A model generated the notes under the pieces. The model was given only the letters and a program-made list of their open reading frames with translations. It had not been told where the DNA came from and did not search any database. A DNA stretch of 64,000 nt from Oreohelix idahoensis (taxonomy: Eukaryota; Mollusca; Gastropoda; Stylommatophora; Oreohelicidae). The position numbers were made by a program, and so were the translations under genes. Position 1 is the first letter of the stretch, and every line of letters begins with the position of its first letter. Location of the stretch: assembly GCA_024509875.1 (NCBI GenBank), contig JAMPIV010018968.1, positions 92,749 to 156,748 of the forward strand. Direction: 5' to 3'. Below, piece after piece: positions 22,418 through 39,264 of the stretch.

Positions 22418-23590
22418 AGACAGCTGAGTGAAAAGGCCCTTGAGTATAAGAGTGAGATCCATCTTTGTTTCATAGATCTGGATAAGGCGTTTGACAGGGT
22501 CCCTTGGAGCAAACTTTGGGACTGTTTGGCAAGGAAGAATATTCCAGCACCTCTGATTCATGCTATACAGAGCTTCTAAAGTCTTGCAGAAATTATGTGA
22601 GGACAGCAAACCATAAGTCAGAAGAGTTCAGGACCACCACTGGTGTAAGACAAGGTGATATCCTATCACCTTACCTCTTCATACTCCTTATGGACGATGT
22701 CATCAAGGCATGTAAGGAGAGAACAAGAAAGTATTCAGTGGGGTACTGGAAGATGAGACAGGTCTATATTTCAGAGCTGGCATTTGCTGATGATGTTGCC
22801 CTGATTGCTAAATCAGAGGCACATCTCCAATCCAACCTGCAAGTCTGGAAGGAAGAGCTGGAGAAGAGAGGGGTGGTCATAAGCAGCTCTAAAACAAAAA
22901 TCCATGGTGATATCACGAGAAGAAAGAAAACATCAGATTAAGTTGGGAGAACAGGTCCTGGAGCAGGTCGACCACTTTAAATACCTCGGAGCTATTATAG
23001 ACCAAAAGGGAGGCATCAAAGAAGAGTTGGCCACTCGAAAAGCAGCAGCTGGGAGACTTTTTCAGGCCATAAATCGAGGATTCCTCAGCAAGAGAGAGGT
23101 TGGTAGGAAAACGAAGATGGCTGTATACCTCTCCACCTGTGTCCCAGTCTTGACATATGGATGCGGGTCGTGGGCAATGATTACAACCCATAAAAGCCAG
23201 ATCCAAACCTCAGAAATGAGGTATCTGAGGAAGGTGGTTGAAGTAACAAGAAGAGACATGGTACGCAACCAGACGATATGTCAAGGCCTAAAATGCCACC
23301 CCCTACAGACCCAAGTAGAACAGTCCCAACTAAGATGGTTTGGCCATGTCTGCAGAATGGGAGAAGATCGGCTACCACGACAAGCATGGGAAACAAAGAG
23401 CCAAGGATCCAGACCCCGAGGACGACCCAGAGTCCGCTGGGAGGACAACATTAGACAATCTTTGAAGGACCGAGGACTAGAATGGAACCAGGCCAAGAGG
23501 AAGACAGCCGATAGGATAGTCTGGCGCTCTCTCTTCCAAACCTCTACACCTCACGGTAGAAGGGGAACGACTAAGTAAGTAAGTAAGTAA
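22418..23590 (+). mobile_element. LINE-A copy 2, 5'-truncated, at the palindrome centre
   Basis: Flanked by the 13-bp duplication GGAAACAAGTTTA (22405-22417, 23591-23603) and ending in a (TAAG)n tail. It begins inside the RT domain (CFIDLDKAFDRVPW). Coding blocks continue through GVRQGDILSPYLF, ELAFADDVALIA and RWFGHVCRMGEDRLPRQA in three frames, with frame changes near 22575 and 22905. Its target is the junction of left arm and spacer, so the centre of the palindrome was double-stranded and available for insertion. Confidence 0.92.
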
Positions 23591-23599
23591 GGAAACAAG

Positions 23600-23643
23600 T
23601 TTATGTATAATAAAATAATAATACAAGATCAAAAGAACATAAT
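23600..23643. other. 44-bp asymmetric spacer at the palindrome centre
   Basis: Between GGAAACAAG (end of left arm, duplicated by LINE-A) and CTTGTTTCC (start of right arm) lie 44 AT-rich bases without inverted counterpart. After subtraction of the LINE-A insertion this is the entire non-palindromic centre. Confidence 0.85.
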
Positions 23644-23794
23644 CTTGTTTCCGGTAGTCTATATTTAGCGCTTACGTCACCCACCCTAACCGACTACAAA
23701 CAGTATGACTCATTCATCGATTACATTTGATGGTGCAATACTATATATGCATTGTCAAGTACTGACAACAGGAAAAAATGTTGAATGAAAAAAA

Positions 23795-24285
23795 GAGGGC
23801 AGACCCAGTTACAACTGGTACCAGAGGAACTCTGGGACGGTTAAGTCAGCCGGAACGATGCTGTGTGCAGTGCATCACACATACCTTGTGTATATCGTCA
23901 ATGACAAACTCTCTCTGGCGACAGAAATTGCTAGTCTCATTAACAAAGCTGCAGCTACCTTTGCCTGCCTCACATCACGCGTTTGGGGAAACTCCAAACT
24001 CGCAACGATGACCAAAGCTGCAATATATAACGCCTGTATCATCAGCTTACTTCTATATGGCAGTAAGACCAGAACAATCTATGCTAAGCAAGAAAGAAGG
24101 CTCAATACCTGCCATCTACCGTGTCTGCGCCACCTCATCGGCATTTCGTCGAAAGATAAAAGTGCCAAATGTCGAGGCGTTTTCACGTGCTGGCCTTCAA
24201 AGCCTGTATAGCGGGCTGAGACAGGGAAGCCTACGCTGCCTTGGCCATATCCACCGCATGAAAGATGGTCGCCTTTGAAATGTTT
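23795..24285 (+). pseudogene. LINE-B C-terminal fragment, right arm
   Basis: The plus strand reads INKAAATFACLTSRVWGNSK, then YNACIISLLLYGSKTRTIYA and KQERRLNTCHLPCLRHLIGI, matching LINE-B with many substitutions. Mirror of 21826-22260. Confidence 0.83.
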
Positions 24286-24289
24286 GGCG

Positions 24290-25100
24290 ACTAGCAGAAA
24301 TATTTTAAGAAATATTTGACAACTGTTAGTAGTATTTGACAACTGTTAGAAATATATGACAACTGGAAGACCCGTTTAAAGAAATATTTGACAGCTAACA
24401 AAAACATTTGCATAAATATTTGGCAACTGTAAGAAATATTTTGCCAACGGTAAGAAATATTTACCAAGTGGAAGAAATATTTTGACATGTGGAAAAAAAA
24501 TTTTTTGCCAAGTGAAAGAAATATTTTGACACCGGTAAGAAATATTTGACAAGTGGAAGAAATACTTTGACAAGTGGAAGAAAATTTTTTTTTGCCAAGT
24601 GGAAGAAATATTTTGACACCGGTAAGAAATATTTCGAGAACAGTAAGAAATATTTGACAAGTGGCAGAAATATTTTGACAAGTGGAAGAAATTTTTTTTT
24701 GCCAAGTGGAAGAAATATTTTGACAACGGTAAGAAATATTTGACAAGGGGAAGAAAATATTTGACAAGTGGAAGAAATTTTGTTTGCCAAGTGGAAGAAA
24801 TATTTTGAAAACTGTAAGAAATAGACAACGGTAAAATATTTTGACAACGGTAAGAAAATATTTGACAAGTGGAATAAAATATTTTACAAGTGGAAGAAAT
24901 TTTTGTGCCAAGTGGATGAAATATTTTGACAACGGTAAGAAATATTTTGACAACGGAAAGAAAATAATTGACAAGCAGAAGAAAATATTTGACAAGTAAA
25001 AGAAATTTTGTTTGCCAAGTGGAAGAAATATTTTGACACCGGTAAGAAATATTTGACAAGTCGAAGAAATATTTTGACAAGTGGAAGAAATATTTAAAGA
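24290..25100. repeat. AT-rich minisatellite, right arm
   Basis: Inverted counterpart of 20811-21800 with units such as AAGTGGAAGAAATATTTTGA and CAACGGTAAGAAATATTTGA. The copy number and arrangement differ slightly from the left arm. Confidence 0.9.
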
Positions 25101-25650
25101 AGTATTTGACAGTTGATCTATTTACCTACAGGTTGGACCCTTTGCGCAGGCCTGGGAGAAAATTTTGGGACCATCTTTGCTGCTTGGAAGAAAAGCTTTT
25201 ACTAAAGTTTGAAAATTGCAGGACAAAACGTAGATACCCGTTTGATAACTGGAACAAATACTTAGTTACATTTATTTAATGTACTACATTTCCGTGGTCG
25301 CCGCATGTTTGAACCGCTTGGGAGACAATATAAAAACTATCACCAGATGTCGCCCGTGTGAAAAAAGGGAAACCTTAAGTCGCGGGGGTTTGAGCACACG
25401 ACCAAATGAATGTTTCTTTTATAAATTTCTACTATTGATCGATTGTGTTTTGAACTTGTGACGTGAACAGAAATAAGCAGCAGGGTTAGTCTTACAAAGG
25501 TAAAATGTTAGTCTTACATAGATAAATCGCGTTGCAGATAGGATTTTTTTTCGTCTACCAATACGCAAAACTCTGCCTGTTAGAATTTTTTATTACGCTT
25601 TTCTAGATAGCTATATTTAGCCCTGACGTCACCCTCTATGGTACCGGAAT

Positions 25651-25660
25651 TTTATAAACG
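25651..25660 (+). promoter_or_regulatory. Possible TATA box upstream of candidate exon 1
   Basis: TTTTATAAACGAG lies about 100 bp before the ATG at 25755 and is conserved in the left arm. No other core element is evident, so this is only a suggestion. Confidence 0.3.
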
Positions 25661-25754
25661 AGTCATGGTTTACGCGCGATGTTTTGCGCGCGCCATCAAT
25701 CGCGTTTCTTTCTAGTGAGGGTAAAAGCACGTGTGTTTTTGACCTTTATTAAAC

Positions 25755-25986
25755 ATGGATGAAAATAGCCTCGACATTGTTTCAGTTACAGACTGCAACA
25801 TTAAGGGATTGTCTAGTTGTCGCCATAATCTAGTCTGCATATGGGATATATCTCTACGGAACCTGTTTGTGTTCAATAAAACTGTCTATTTGACCTTTTC
25901 CAGCCTGGCCTTTGACAGTATTTTTTTATGTTGGAGCATACGGCTCTGTGCTGGGGTCACTTACATATCACTAGATGGACATTGGG
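25755..25986 (+). CDS. Candidate exon 1 of a two-exon gene, unknown protein
   Basis: ATG in strong context (AAACATGG) opens MDENSLDIVSVTDCNIKGLS and runs 77 codons plus one base to a consensus donor GGG|GTGAGT at 25987. A donor exactly where the frame ends, and an acceptor 308 bp further that restores the same frame, support a real exon. The sequence has a hydrophobic central part (NLFVFNKTVYLTFSSLAFD, IFLCW) and two Cys near its end. There is no family match by eye. Both arms keep this frame open, but they are too similar for that to prove selection. Confidence 0.5.
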
Positions 25987-26294
25987 GTGAGTAGACTTAT
26001 TACTCATGATATAATATAAATAATATAAAAAAACTACCACGTGGACCAGAACCAGTCTCAATATGTAATTACATTCACCCAACAACGGAAATTCCCTGTC
26101 ATATTTTTTACATCACAAGAATAGTTACCTCCGACAATTACAAAACGGCACCTCTCACCACTCTATATTCGCCTCACTAGCTACACACAACAAAACACAA
26201 AACCAAAATCATCCCCACTACACACCGATCGTTAGTCATCTTCTTCTATAACATGTATTACTTTTGTTTTTATATTTTCCTCTTTATTCTATAG
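25987..26294 (+). other. Candidate intron, right arm
   Basis: Starts GTGAGTAG and ends TTTATTCTATAG; AT-rich. In the left arm the mariner and the Gypsy element both landed inside the equivalent interval. Confidence 0.45.
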
Positions 26295-26542
26295 CGAGTA
26301 GGAAAAAGGGAATTCACTTAGTGAGTACTTATAAAAATTCCTACTTCTCAAGTCAAGTAGCAACACAGCTGCATGAAGGTTTTGGAACAAATCGGTTGTT
26401 ATGTTCGGGTAAGAGGGTAAACGTACAACTCCTTCCAATAAAAAAAATGTTAAAGCTACGTCTAAATCAGCTTGTTGTTTGTAACAAGACTACAACACAT
26501 CCACATACATTACAGCGTTCTGATGAGATCACTGTTGGATAG
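26295..26542 (+). CDS. Candidate exon 2, unknown protein
   Basis: Follows the acceptor TCTATAG. With the single base carried over from exon 1, the first codon is GCG and the frame reads SRKKGIHLVSTYKNSYFSSQ and on to RSDEITVG before TAG at 26540. Together the exons would encode about 160 residues. The exon 2 product is basic, without recognisable motifs. The left-arm copy has a nonsense codon in the middle, so only the right-arm gene could be intact. No nearby AATAAA is obvious. Confidence 0.45.
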
Positions 26543-27299
26543 TGTACCTATACCTAAACTTTCATGAAATACACAAAAATCTCCTGTTATTGCTTAAGAA
26601 TACACTACCTCTACAATAATTGGTCAATCTACACAAGTCTGCGGTGTGACCTCTTTAAAAATGACAGTGAAAAATCATGATCTAAGCGCTCATGTAAAGT
26701 TTTAATTTTGACGTGTGAAGTTATGCTCGCATGCGCACCCGTCTTCGGTGATCTGATAAATATACATCTAGCGTTTATACAGTGTCGACCTGGCCCCTAA
26801 ATATTATAGAAATAATGGCTTAACAAAACTATTTAACACTACAAATAACCAATAGTGCTTTTACACTGTGAAAAGGACTATCAAACCAAGAAAGCTAACA
26901 CCAATTAGTTGTAATTCACATCAATACCTGCACACAAACCACCAGACAAACACACTTTATTTGGGAGGTTCTCATTACACAACAAACGCGGGGCGGAAAA
27001 AATGTACTAATGGTCTCAATAAACATCACAATAAGCTAGTCTTTTATCTGTACTCGCCAACACAAGGCCGACTCATACACAACACAACCACCCAAAAACC
27101 CAAACCCACAAGTTACACTACACCACACAACAATTACAGTACCTACACACAAAATTACCAGACAAGAACAAAAGCAATACCACCTATACTCCACCGCTTT
27201 TACATTGTCTTACTCCAGCGCTACACCTCAACAACTCTATGAGTCATCATCCCAACCAGACAAAATCAATAACCCCCCACACTCTCACTTAAAACAGCC

Positions 27300-27300
<1 letters not shown>
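26543..27300 (+). other. Right-arm unique segment with a 124-codon open frame
   Basis: 26868-27242 is open on the plus strand (starts MKRTIKPRKLTPISCNSHQY). It is rich in Thr, Asn, His and Tyr and ends in the AT/CA-rich border of the repeat block. Only the first 75 codons are shared with the left arm. Composition and lack of motifs make coding doubtful. Confidence 0.3.
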
Positions 27301-33422
<6,122 letters not shown>

Positions 33423-33599
33423 TCTAAATAACACACCCAACATCACACAAAAAATCCCCCTAACCTACACCCGCGCGCTACATTACACCCATGCGTCGCC
33501 ACCCTCGCCAGCACAAAAAGCCCCTACTCGCTTCGAAAACCCCCTTAGTAACCTACTAACCCGCCATTATTGATTTTTTTATATTTTTCGTCATTGTCG

Positions 33600-33863
33600 C
33601 TTTTTAAATATTGTTTATATATATTGTCTAAATATTTTGTATAAACAACATGCCGCCATTATCGAACAAATTTATTGTTATATAATATGCGCATGATCGT
33701 CAGAGTAAGTCACTCCGGCTAAAATATATTGCTAGATAAAAAGTCACGCTCAACGCCTGACGCTCCGCCTGAAATCCAACGCTTGATCGATCGGAGTATT
33801 TTACTATATAAAAAGTCACGCTCAACGCCTGAATACTACCCGTAGCGTACATAACATACTACT
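33600..33863 (-). repeat. Terminal inverted repeat region, right end of palindrome
   Basis: Reverse complement of 3218-3479: GACAATATATATAAACAATA, GATAATGGCGGCATGTTG, units with CTTTTTATATAG, and ACGCTACGGGTAGTATTCAG at the tip. A few substitutions and small indels separate the two ends. Confidence 0.85.
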
Positions 33864-34190
33864 GATGTGGTTTTACAGAAGAATATTAAAAATACAATGG
33901 CTAGCTAAAAATAGTAATGAGGATGTCCAGAAAGAGGCCAATGCGCAAAGGAAGTTCATTTCCCATGTTAGAAAGAAGCAATACACTTTCTTTGGCATGT
34001 TATGAGAACACGAAAACTGGAATATATTGTGATAGTAGAAAAGACTGAAGGGAAAAGATGTGAGATTGTCAACGAGAGATAATACAGGACAGTTTGACAT
34101 CATGGCATGGACAGAAGTCAACTAATGAATTGATGAATAAGTACTACAGGCGGGAAGTTGTCGATAAACATGATTGCCTTCGCCATTAGT
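33864..34190 (+). pseudogene. LINE-E fragment, right part
   Basis: Continues the frame left at 3217 (WFYRRILKIQWLAKNSNE, then RKKQYTFFGML, a version of the LINE motif FFGHVMR). It then decays into stops, though a TSWHGQ-like block is still visible near 34100. Confidence 0.78.
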
Positions 34191-34216
34191 CATGCTACTT
34201 GAAGAAGAAGGAGATA

Positions 34217-34714
34217 CGAGGGACGGTCAAAAAGTAATGCCTCGTAATTTTTAATTTTATTCAATAGACAAGAAAACAGATAAAATTCACGTTGAAATGT
34301 AGCCCCAAGTCTGAACTTCAAAAATTTATTTCTCAATGTGTCTCCGTTATTTGTTACAGTTTTTGTCCATCTTCTCACAATGGCATGTATCCCCGCACGG
34401 TAAAAATGTGTGTCCTTTTTCCTAAACCACTGGCGTACGGCGCGTTTAAGGGTCTCGGTGTCCTCAAAGTGATGTCCGCGAAGATCTTCTTTCAGTGGTC
34501 CAAACAGATGGAAGTCAGAAGGTGCAAGATCGGGACTGTAAGGGGGATGTGGTAATAATGTCCAGCCAAATTCTGCAATCGCATCAATGGTGCGTTTAGC
34601 GGTGTGTGGCGTGGCATTATCGTGCAACAGTAGTGCAGTTCTCTGATCTTTTATTGGGTAAAGTCGCCGAAGACGACCTCTAAGCTTCTTCAAAGTTTCA
34701 ATGTAACGGTCTTG
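34217..34714 (-). mobile_element. Mariner-type transposon copy 2, 5'-truncated
   Basis: The 3' terminal repeat CGAGGGACGGTCAAAAAGTA is preceded by TA at 34215-34216. The minus strand encodes the C-terminal half of the same transposase as 18857-19851 (LLHDNATPHTAKRTIDAI, PPYSPDLAPSDFHLFGPL, GHHFEDTETLKRAVRQWF), open from about 34714. The 5' half is missing. It keeps PDLAPSDF, where copy 1 has PDLASSDF. Confidence 0.88.
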
Positions 34715-35229
34715 TAACAAGTTGATCCTATGAAAAGGGCATTAATTCTGAATATGTTTTTGGGCAAAGTAGATTATGAGTTACAATACTTGTATACCTG
34801 ATTAAGCTGAGGTTTGTTTAACGTTATAATAGAAACATATCCTTTTTATTTTGAGTGACAGAGTACAGGAAAGCGTGCGAACGCTTTTATCTCAAATGCT
34901 GAGATGTATTTATTCTGTACTGTTTTTGAGCTGTGTTCAAAAACAGCGGAGTCTCGTTTTGGGTTTTTTGGCGGGACTAGAGTGTGTGATCCCGGAGAGG
35001 AGAAGAGGGATTCGGAGCGTTGGACCGGGAGTGGTCAACGCTGTCTGTGTGTGTTTTTCGAGGATGTATGCCTACGTAGTGCTTTGAATAATGTCGACTT
35101 AATGTTTTTGCTGTGTGGATAGGCCATATTATGTATTTGTGATGCTTTGAGGAAGCTATTATGAGTCCAGGATTGGGACAGGCCATATTAAGTATTTGTG
35201 AAGCTTTGAGGAAGCTATTATGAGTCGTG
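34715..35229. other. No recognised gene; short duplication at the end
   Basis: No coding sequence was recognised. Near 35115-35225 a segment with GGCCATATTA.GTATTTGTGA and CTTTGAGGAAGCTATTATGA occurs twice in tandem. It leads into the 58-bp satellite, with which it shares GAGTCGTGAGGACTTTAGG. Confidence 0.5.
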
Positions 35230-36432
35230 AGGACTTTAGGCCATAATTTATGTGAACTGCTGGGTGCAGTATTATAAGTCTAGCGCAGAGATGAGTCGTG
35301 AGGACTTTAGGCCATAATTTATGTGAACTGCTGGGTGCAGTATTATAGTTCAGTATTATAAGTCTAGCGCAGAGACAGTATTATAAGTGAGTCATGAGGA
35401 CTTTAGGCCATAATTTATGTGAACTGCTGGGTGCAGCATTATAAGTGAGTCATGAGGACTTTAGGCCATAATTTATGTGAACTGCTGGGTGCAGTATTAT
35501 AAGTCTAGCGCAGAGATGAGTCGTGAGGACTTTAGGCCATTATTTATGTGAACTGCTGGGTGCAGTATTATAAGTGAGTCGTGAGGACTTTAGACCATTA
35601 TTTATGTGAACTGCTGGGTGCAGTATTATAAGTGAGTCATGAGGACTTTAGGCCATTATTTATGTGAACTGCTGGGTGCAGTATTATAAGTGAGTCGTGA
35701 GGACTTTAGGCCATTATTTATGTGAACTGCTGGGTGCAGTATTATAAGTGAGTCATGAGGACTTTAGGCCATAATTTATGTGAACTGCTGGGTGCAGTAT
35801 TAGAGTGCAGTATTATAAGTCTAGCGCAGAGATGAGTCGTGAGGACTTTAGGCCATTATTTATGTGAACTGCTGGGTGCAGTATTATAAGTGAGTCATGA
35901 GGACTTTAGGCCATTATTTATGTGAACTGCTGGGTGCAGCATTATAAGTGAGTCATGAGGACTTTAGGCCATAATTTATGTGAACTGCTGGGTGCAGTAT
36001 TATAAGTCTAGCGCAGAGATGAGTCGTGAGGACTTTAGGCCATTATTTATGTGAACTGCTGGGTGCAGTATTATAAGTGAGTCGTGAGGACTTTAGACCA
36101 TTATTTATGTGAACTGCTGGGTGCAGTATTATAAGTGAGTCATGAGGACTTTAGGCCATTATTTATGTGAACTGCTGGGTGCAGTATTATAAGTGAGTCA
36201 TGAGGACTTTAGGCCATAATTTATGTGAACTGCTGGGTGCAGTATTAGAGTGCAGTATTATAAGTCTAGCGCAGAGATGAGTCGTGAGGACTTTAGGCCA
36301 TTATTTATGTGAACTGCTGGGTGCAGTATTATAAGTGAGTCGTGAGGACTTTAGGCCATAATTTATGTGAACTGCTGGGTGCAGTATTATAGCGCAGTGT
36401 TATAGCGCAGAGATGAGTCGTGAGGACTTTAG
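35230..36432. repeat. 58-bp satellite, about 18 units, with higher-order structure
   Basis: The unit begins GAGTCATGAGGACTTTAGGC and contains TATGTGAACTGCTGGGTGCA. Some units carry an extra 13 bp (CTAGCGCAGAGAT), giving 71-bp variants. Marker variants such as GACTTTAGACC recur at about 35588 and 36087, so a block of about 500 bp was itself duplicated. It has no coding potential. Confidence 0.93.
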
Positions 36433-36789
36433 GCCTTGATATAGATCTGCTGATGAATGTTGAAGAGTATTGTATTGCAATGACTTGTAATGTGACTGTG
36501 TGTATATCAATGTAAACGTGATCGTGCTGTGACTTAATAAATCGTCATTAAGTGTCACCAGGCGTTTACACGATTCAATGACTGCTTCTGATGTGTGTAC
36601 CTGTGGTGAGTGTCTGTTCCAGATACACACACTCTTCATCACCCCACATGTCACAACACACTGACATTAATCTCCATAGTAGTACCAGTGCTTGGTACCA
36701 AGAAAAAAAGGAGGCAACATATCTAACACAGATACGACGGCACACCTACGCCACCCATACACAAAGTATTCATCGGTAACATGTTGCTC

Positions 36790-37100
36790 CAGTGTAGCTC
36801 GGGGGGTGGGGGGTTGTGTCTGAGGAGACGAAGAAAGAATAGTTCTACTGCTTTCTCAGTCAGGTTGTGAGAGGTGACTAATATCAGTCAGGTTGTGAGA
36901 GGTGGCTAATATCAGTCAGGTTGTGAGAGGTGACTAATATCAGTCAGGTTGTGAGAGGTGACTAATATCAGGCTTGTCTGTGAGGTTGGCAACCTCATCA
37001 TGTAGACCAAGTAGCCACAGAAACTAACACTGTTAGAGCACATGACTGTCGTGGTACAAGTTTTCTACAAGAGGACAAGCTGACCTGGTGCTCCCATGCT
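36790..37100 (+). repeat. LINE-leader-like repeat, copy 1
   Basis: GGGGG-rich start, then GAAGAAAGAATAG, the 28-bp array, and GGCAACCTCATCATGT...AGAGCACATGA. Copy 2 at 40325-40540 shares the order AAAGAAAGAACAG, GGCAACTAATATGA, GGCAACCTCATCATGTTA and AGAGCACATGA. The LINE-C 5' end (52047 downwards, minus strand) has the related GGGGAGCAAAGAATAGTAAC and CGTAAAAAGCGACTAAGG. They are probably isolated 5' leaders of LINE-C relatives. Confidence 0.55.
36846..36972. repeat. 28-bp tandem repeat, four copies
   Basis: The unit ATCAGTCAGGTTGTGAGAGG plus TGACTAAT repeats four times with one G variant. The unit looks like an amplified piece of a LINE leader motif that also occurs once at about 40400 (ATGTTATAAAAGGCAACTAA). 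Confidence 0.9.
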
Positions 37101-37955
37101 CCATTAAAAGGTCAAGGTAGTCCCATAGCAGATACTGTCATAGGGGAGTGTGGCATGGACAGTCAAAGAGAGGTAACCATTGTTATCAAATAGACGTAGA
37201 CAAAGAGTAGGGGTTATATCCCTTATGATTAATTAGAAGGAGTAAAACATGAACTATGTTCTTTAGAATTAGTTCCCTTGGACAAGGACGAGAGGAATTT
37301 AGACACTTCGAGCATGTTTTGATCACATGGTATAGCCAGTTATTAAAGCAAGGAACACAGGTTTTTAGAGACAGTCTGTACGTAGCTGCTGAACAGTGCA
37401 GATCATGAAGTCAGACACAGTGAGTTTGTCACCTAGTGTGAATATGCTGCGGGTCTGTAGAGAACATACGTACAACTCCAGTCACCAGATATTGAAGTCA
37501 AGTAAATATTTGAAGAACAAAGAGTTTTTATGAAGAAAATTTGTGTAGGAAAATTCATGGACATTTTCAATATGTCAAAGTTAGTAAGTTTCACTAATTA
37601 TGTGAATCAAGATTTTCAATCGAGTGTGACGAATCATCCATCAGCATTTTCCAGTGATAAAGTCAAACAGATGAAGTTAGAGCAAGAAGTAGGATATATC
37701 TACACCCGAGCGGAGAGAACCTTTCATGATATGAACATCTGTTATATGTGTTTGTAAATACGTTGACGTATTAAACGACAGAAACCAGAGCAGGAGTTCG
37801 CATCACATCTATCACCTAACTGTCAGTACAGTACTGTTGCTGTTATATTGTATGAAGAATAAAGGTGAAGCATATTAGTTAGGTGTTGAGAGCTGAGAAA
37901 ACACAAGGGCTAGAGATCAAACTAATCACTATGGTAGATCACCAACTTCAAGTTG
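37101..37955. other. No recognised gene (possibly GPATCH3-like intron or 3' flank)
   Basis: A 75-codon frame on the plus strand (37530-37757) has no recognisable motif. The expected downstream coding part of the GPATCH3-like gene was not found here. Confidence 0.35.
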
Positions 37956-38185
37956 CTTTGTGACCGCCATTAAGAGAGTAACGGCCACATTAGAGACTTA
38001 GCCATACTAGGTTCAGCTTCGATAAGTGGGGGTAACCCATTCCCTTCCTCGCTGACTTTGCCTTCCCTAAAGTCAGGGACACATTTACAACTGGGTAGAC
38101 TGGAATGTGATGCCACCATGTTTTGAACCCAGTGCCTTTGCTGCCAGAGACCAACACTCTAACCACTCAGCCAATATGACGTTCC
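37956..38185 (-). repeat. tRNA-derived SINE
   Basis: On the minus strand TGGCTGAGTGGTTAGAGTGT matches a class II tRNA A box, followed 40 bases on by GGGTTCAAAACA, a decayed B box. A non-tRNA body follows with TTGTAAATGTGTCCCTGACT and TAGGGAAGGCAAAGTCAGCG. The missing CCA-proximal stem pairing and the continued body make it a SINE and not a tRNA gene. Confidence 0.75.
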
Positions 38186-38812
38186 ATAAGGAAACACACC
38201 GCCCCCCCAAACAAGGGGGGGAAATTAAGTGAATATAAGTACTGTAATACTAATAATTAATCTTACTATACAAAAAGAATCTTAAGTGTGCCAAATTCAT
38301 ACAGGAATTATTTCTTGTAATTGGTGTGAATATGTATTTTTGTTATGTACACCTCAAGAGCGCAATCCATCTCACGACCTAATAATACGTAGACAAATGA
38401 ATGGGCCAAGTTAACTAATACAGAACAGAGAGCAGTAATAAAGAATTAATAAATAAACTGTATATATTACTGTGATGTTAGTCAACATCAGGAGATCAAA
38501 CAAACTAACCTAGCGGAGGAACGTCGAACGAATGGAGGTTAACAGTAATAAGAGACCTCCAAGATGAAGATGGATGGACAGCACAGACATGTGCCTGAAA
38601 CTGATGAAAATTATAAGAAGGTAACACAACAATCAAGGACTGAGAGCAAGAAAACTGAAAGGATCAGGATCATGAAAAATAAGAAAACAAATCAGCAAGA
38701 TTAGTGCTAAAGCAACATAAAAAAAAGGAAGGGCAGGAAGTTAACACATCTTTCTAACGAAGAAACACCATGATGCAAAACCTTCAACAAATGTGACAGA
38801 AGCAGCACCTAC

Positions 38813-38987
38813 CTCCCTCTTTCTCCTGCCAGTACATAGCGTCAGTGTAAAAGACAACACCAGGGCCTCCTTTCTCCCAAGGCTGCTCTATCTCTTCCTC
38901 ATACAAGCGCTCCTTATTTCTCTCCTGATTGCTTGGGTCATCTTCACTGGCTTCATGGCGGTCCCACTCTTCAGCATCATCATTATT
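38813..38987 (-). CDS. GPATCH3: GPATCH3-like gene, internal exon
   Basis: Acceptor ACACTGCAG precedes and donor GGTAGGTGC follows on the minus strand. The exon starts in phase 0, as left by the upstream exon at 40620. It reads NNDDAEEWDRHEASEDDPSN, then LYEEEIEQPWEKGGPGVVFY and TDAMYWQEKEG. The block around WEKGG.G.VFYTDA.YWQE is the most conserved part of G-patch domain-containing protein 3, ahead of its G-patch. GPATCH3 is a nuclear protein reported in vertebrates to act in transcription and antiviral signalling. The exons carrying the G-patch itself were not found between 34.7 and 38.8 kb, so they lie outside or were lost. Confidence 0.85.
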
Positions 38988-39049
38988 CTGCAGTGTAATA
39001 TAATTGTCGTTACCTTGGATTAACTATACAAACCCAATATAAAACTTGT

Positions 39050-39264
39050 ATTAACTATACAAACCCAATATAAAACCAATATCTTAAAACCTGACAGATC
39101 CTCATTACCAAGTGTTATGCCAAAAGGTACTGGTAATGTGTCAACATTAACATATTTCTGATGGACATAATTCAACAAACAACTGAAATGAATGATACTG
39201 TATCTTCAGTGAGACAGACAATGAAATTTACGTAACTCACATTAAATTAACAAAACAAAGAGGT
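39050..39264. other. Intronic sequence, nothing recognised
   Basis: Intron of the GPATCH3-like gene. ACTATACAAACCCAATATAA is duplicated in tandem at about 39025-39075. Confidence 0.4.

Noticed and set aside
35230..36432. Repeat-spacer look of the 58/71-bp satellite
   Set aside because: The 'spacers' are the same 13-bp insert in some units, so this is satellite variation and not a CRISPR array.
38125..38185. Possible tRNA gene on the minus strand
   Set aside because: The A box is good, but the B box is degenerate, the acceptor stem does not close and a SINE body follows.
38793..39023. Plus-strand hydrophobic 76-codon frame
   Set aside because: It is antisense to the GPATCH3-like exon at 38813-38987, whose splice sites and homology are clear.
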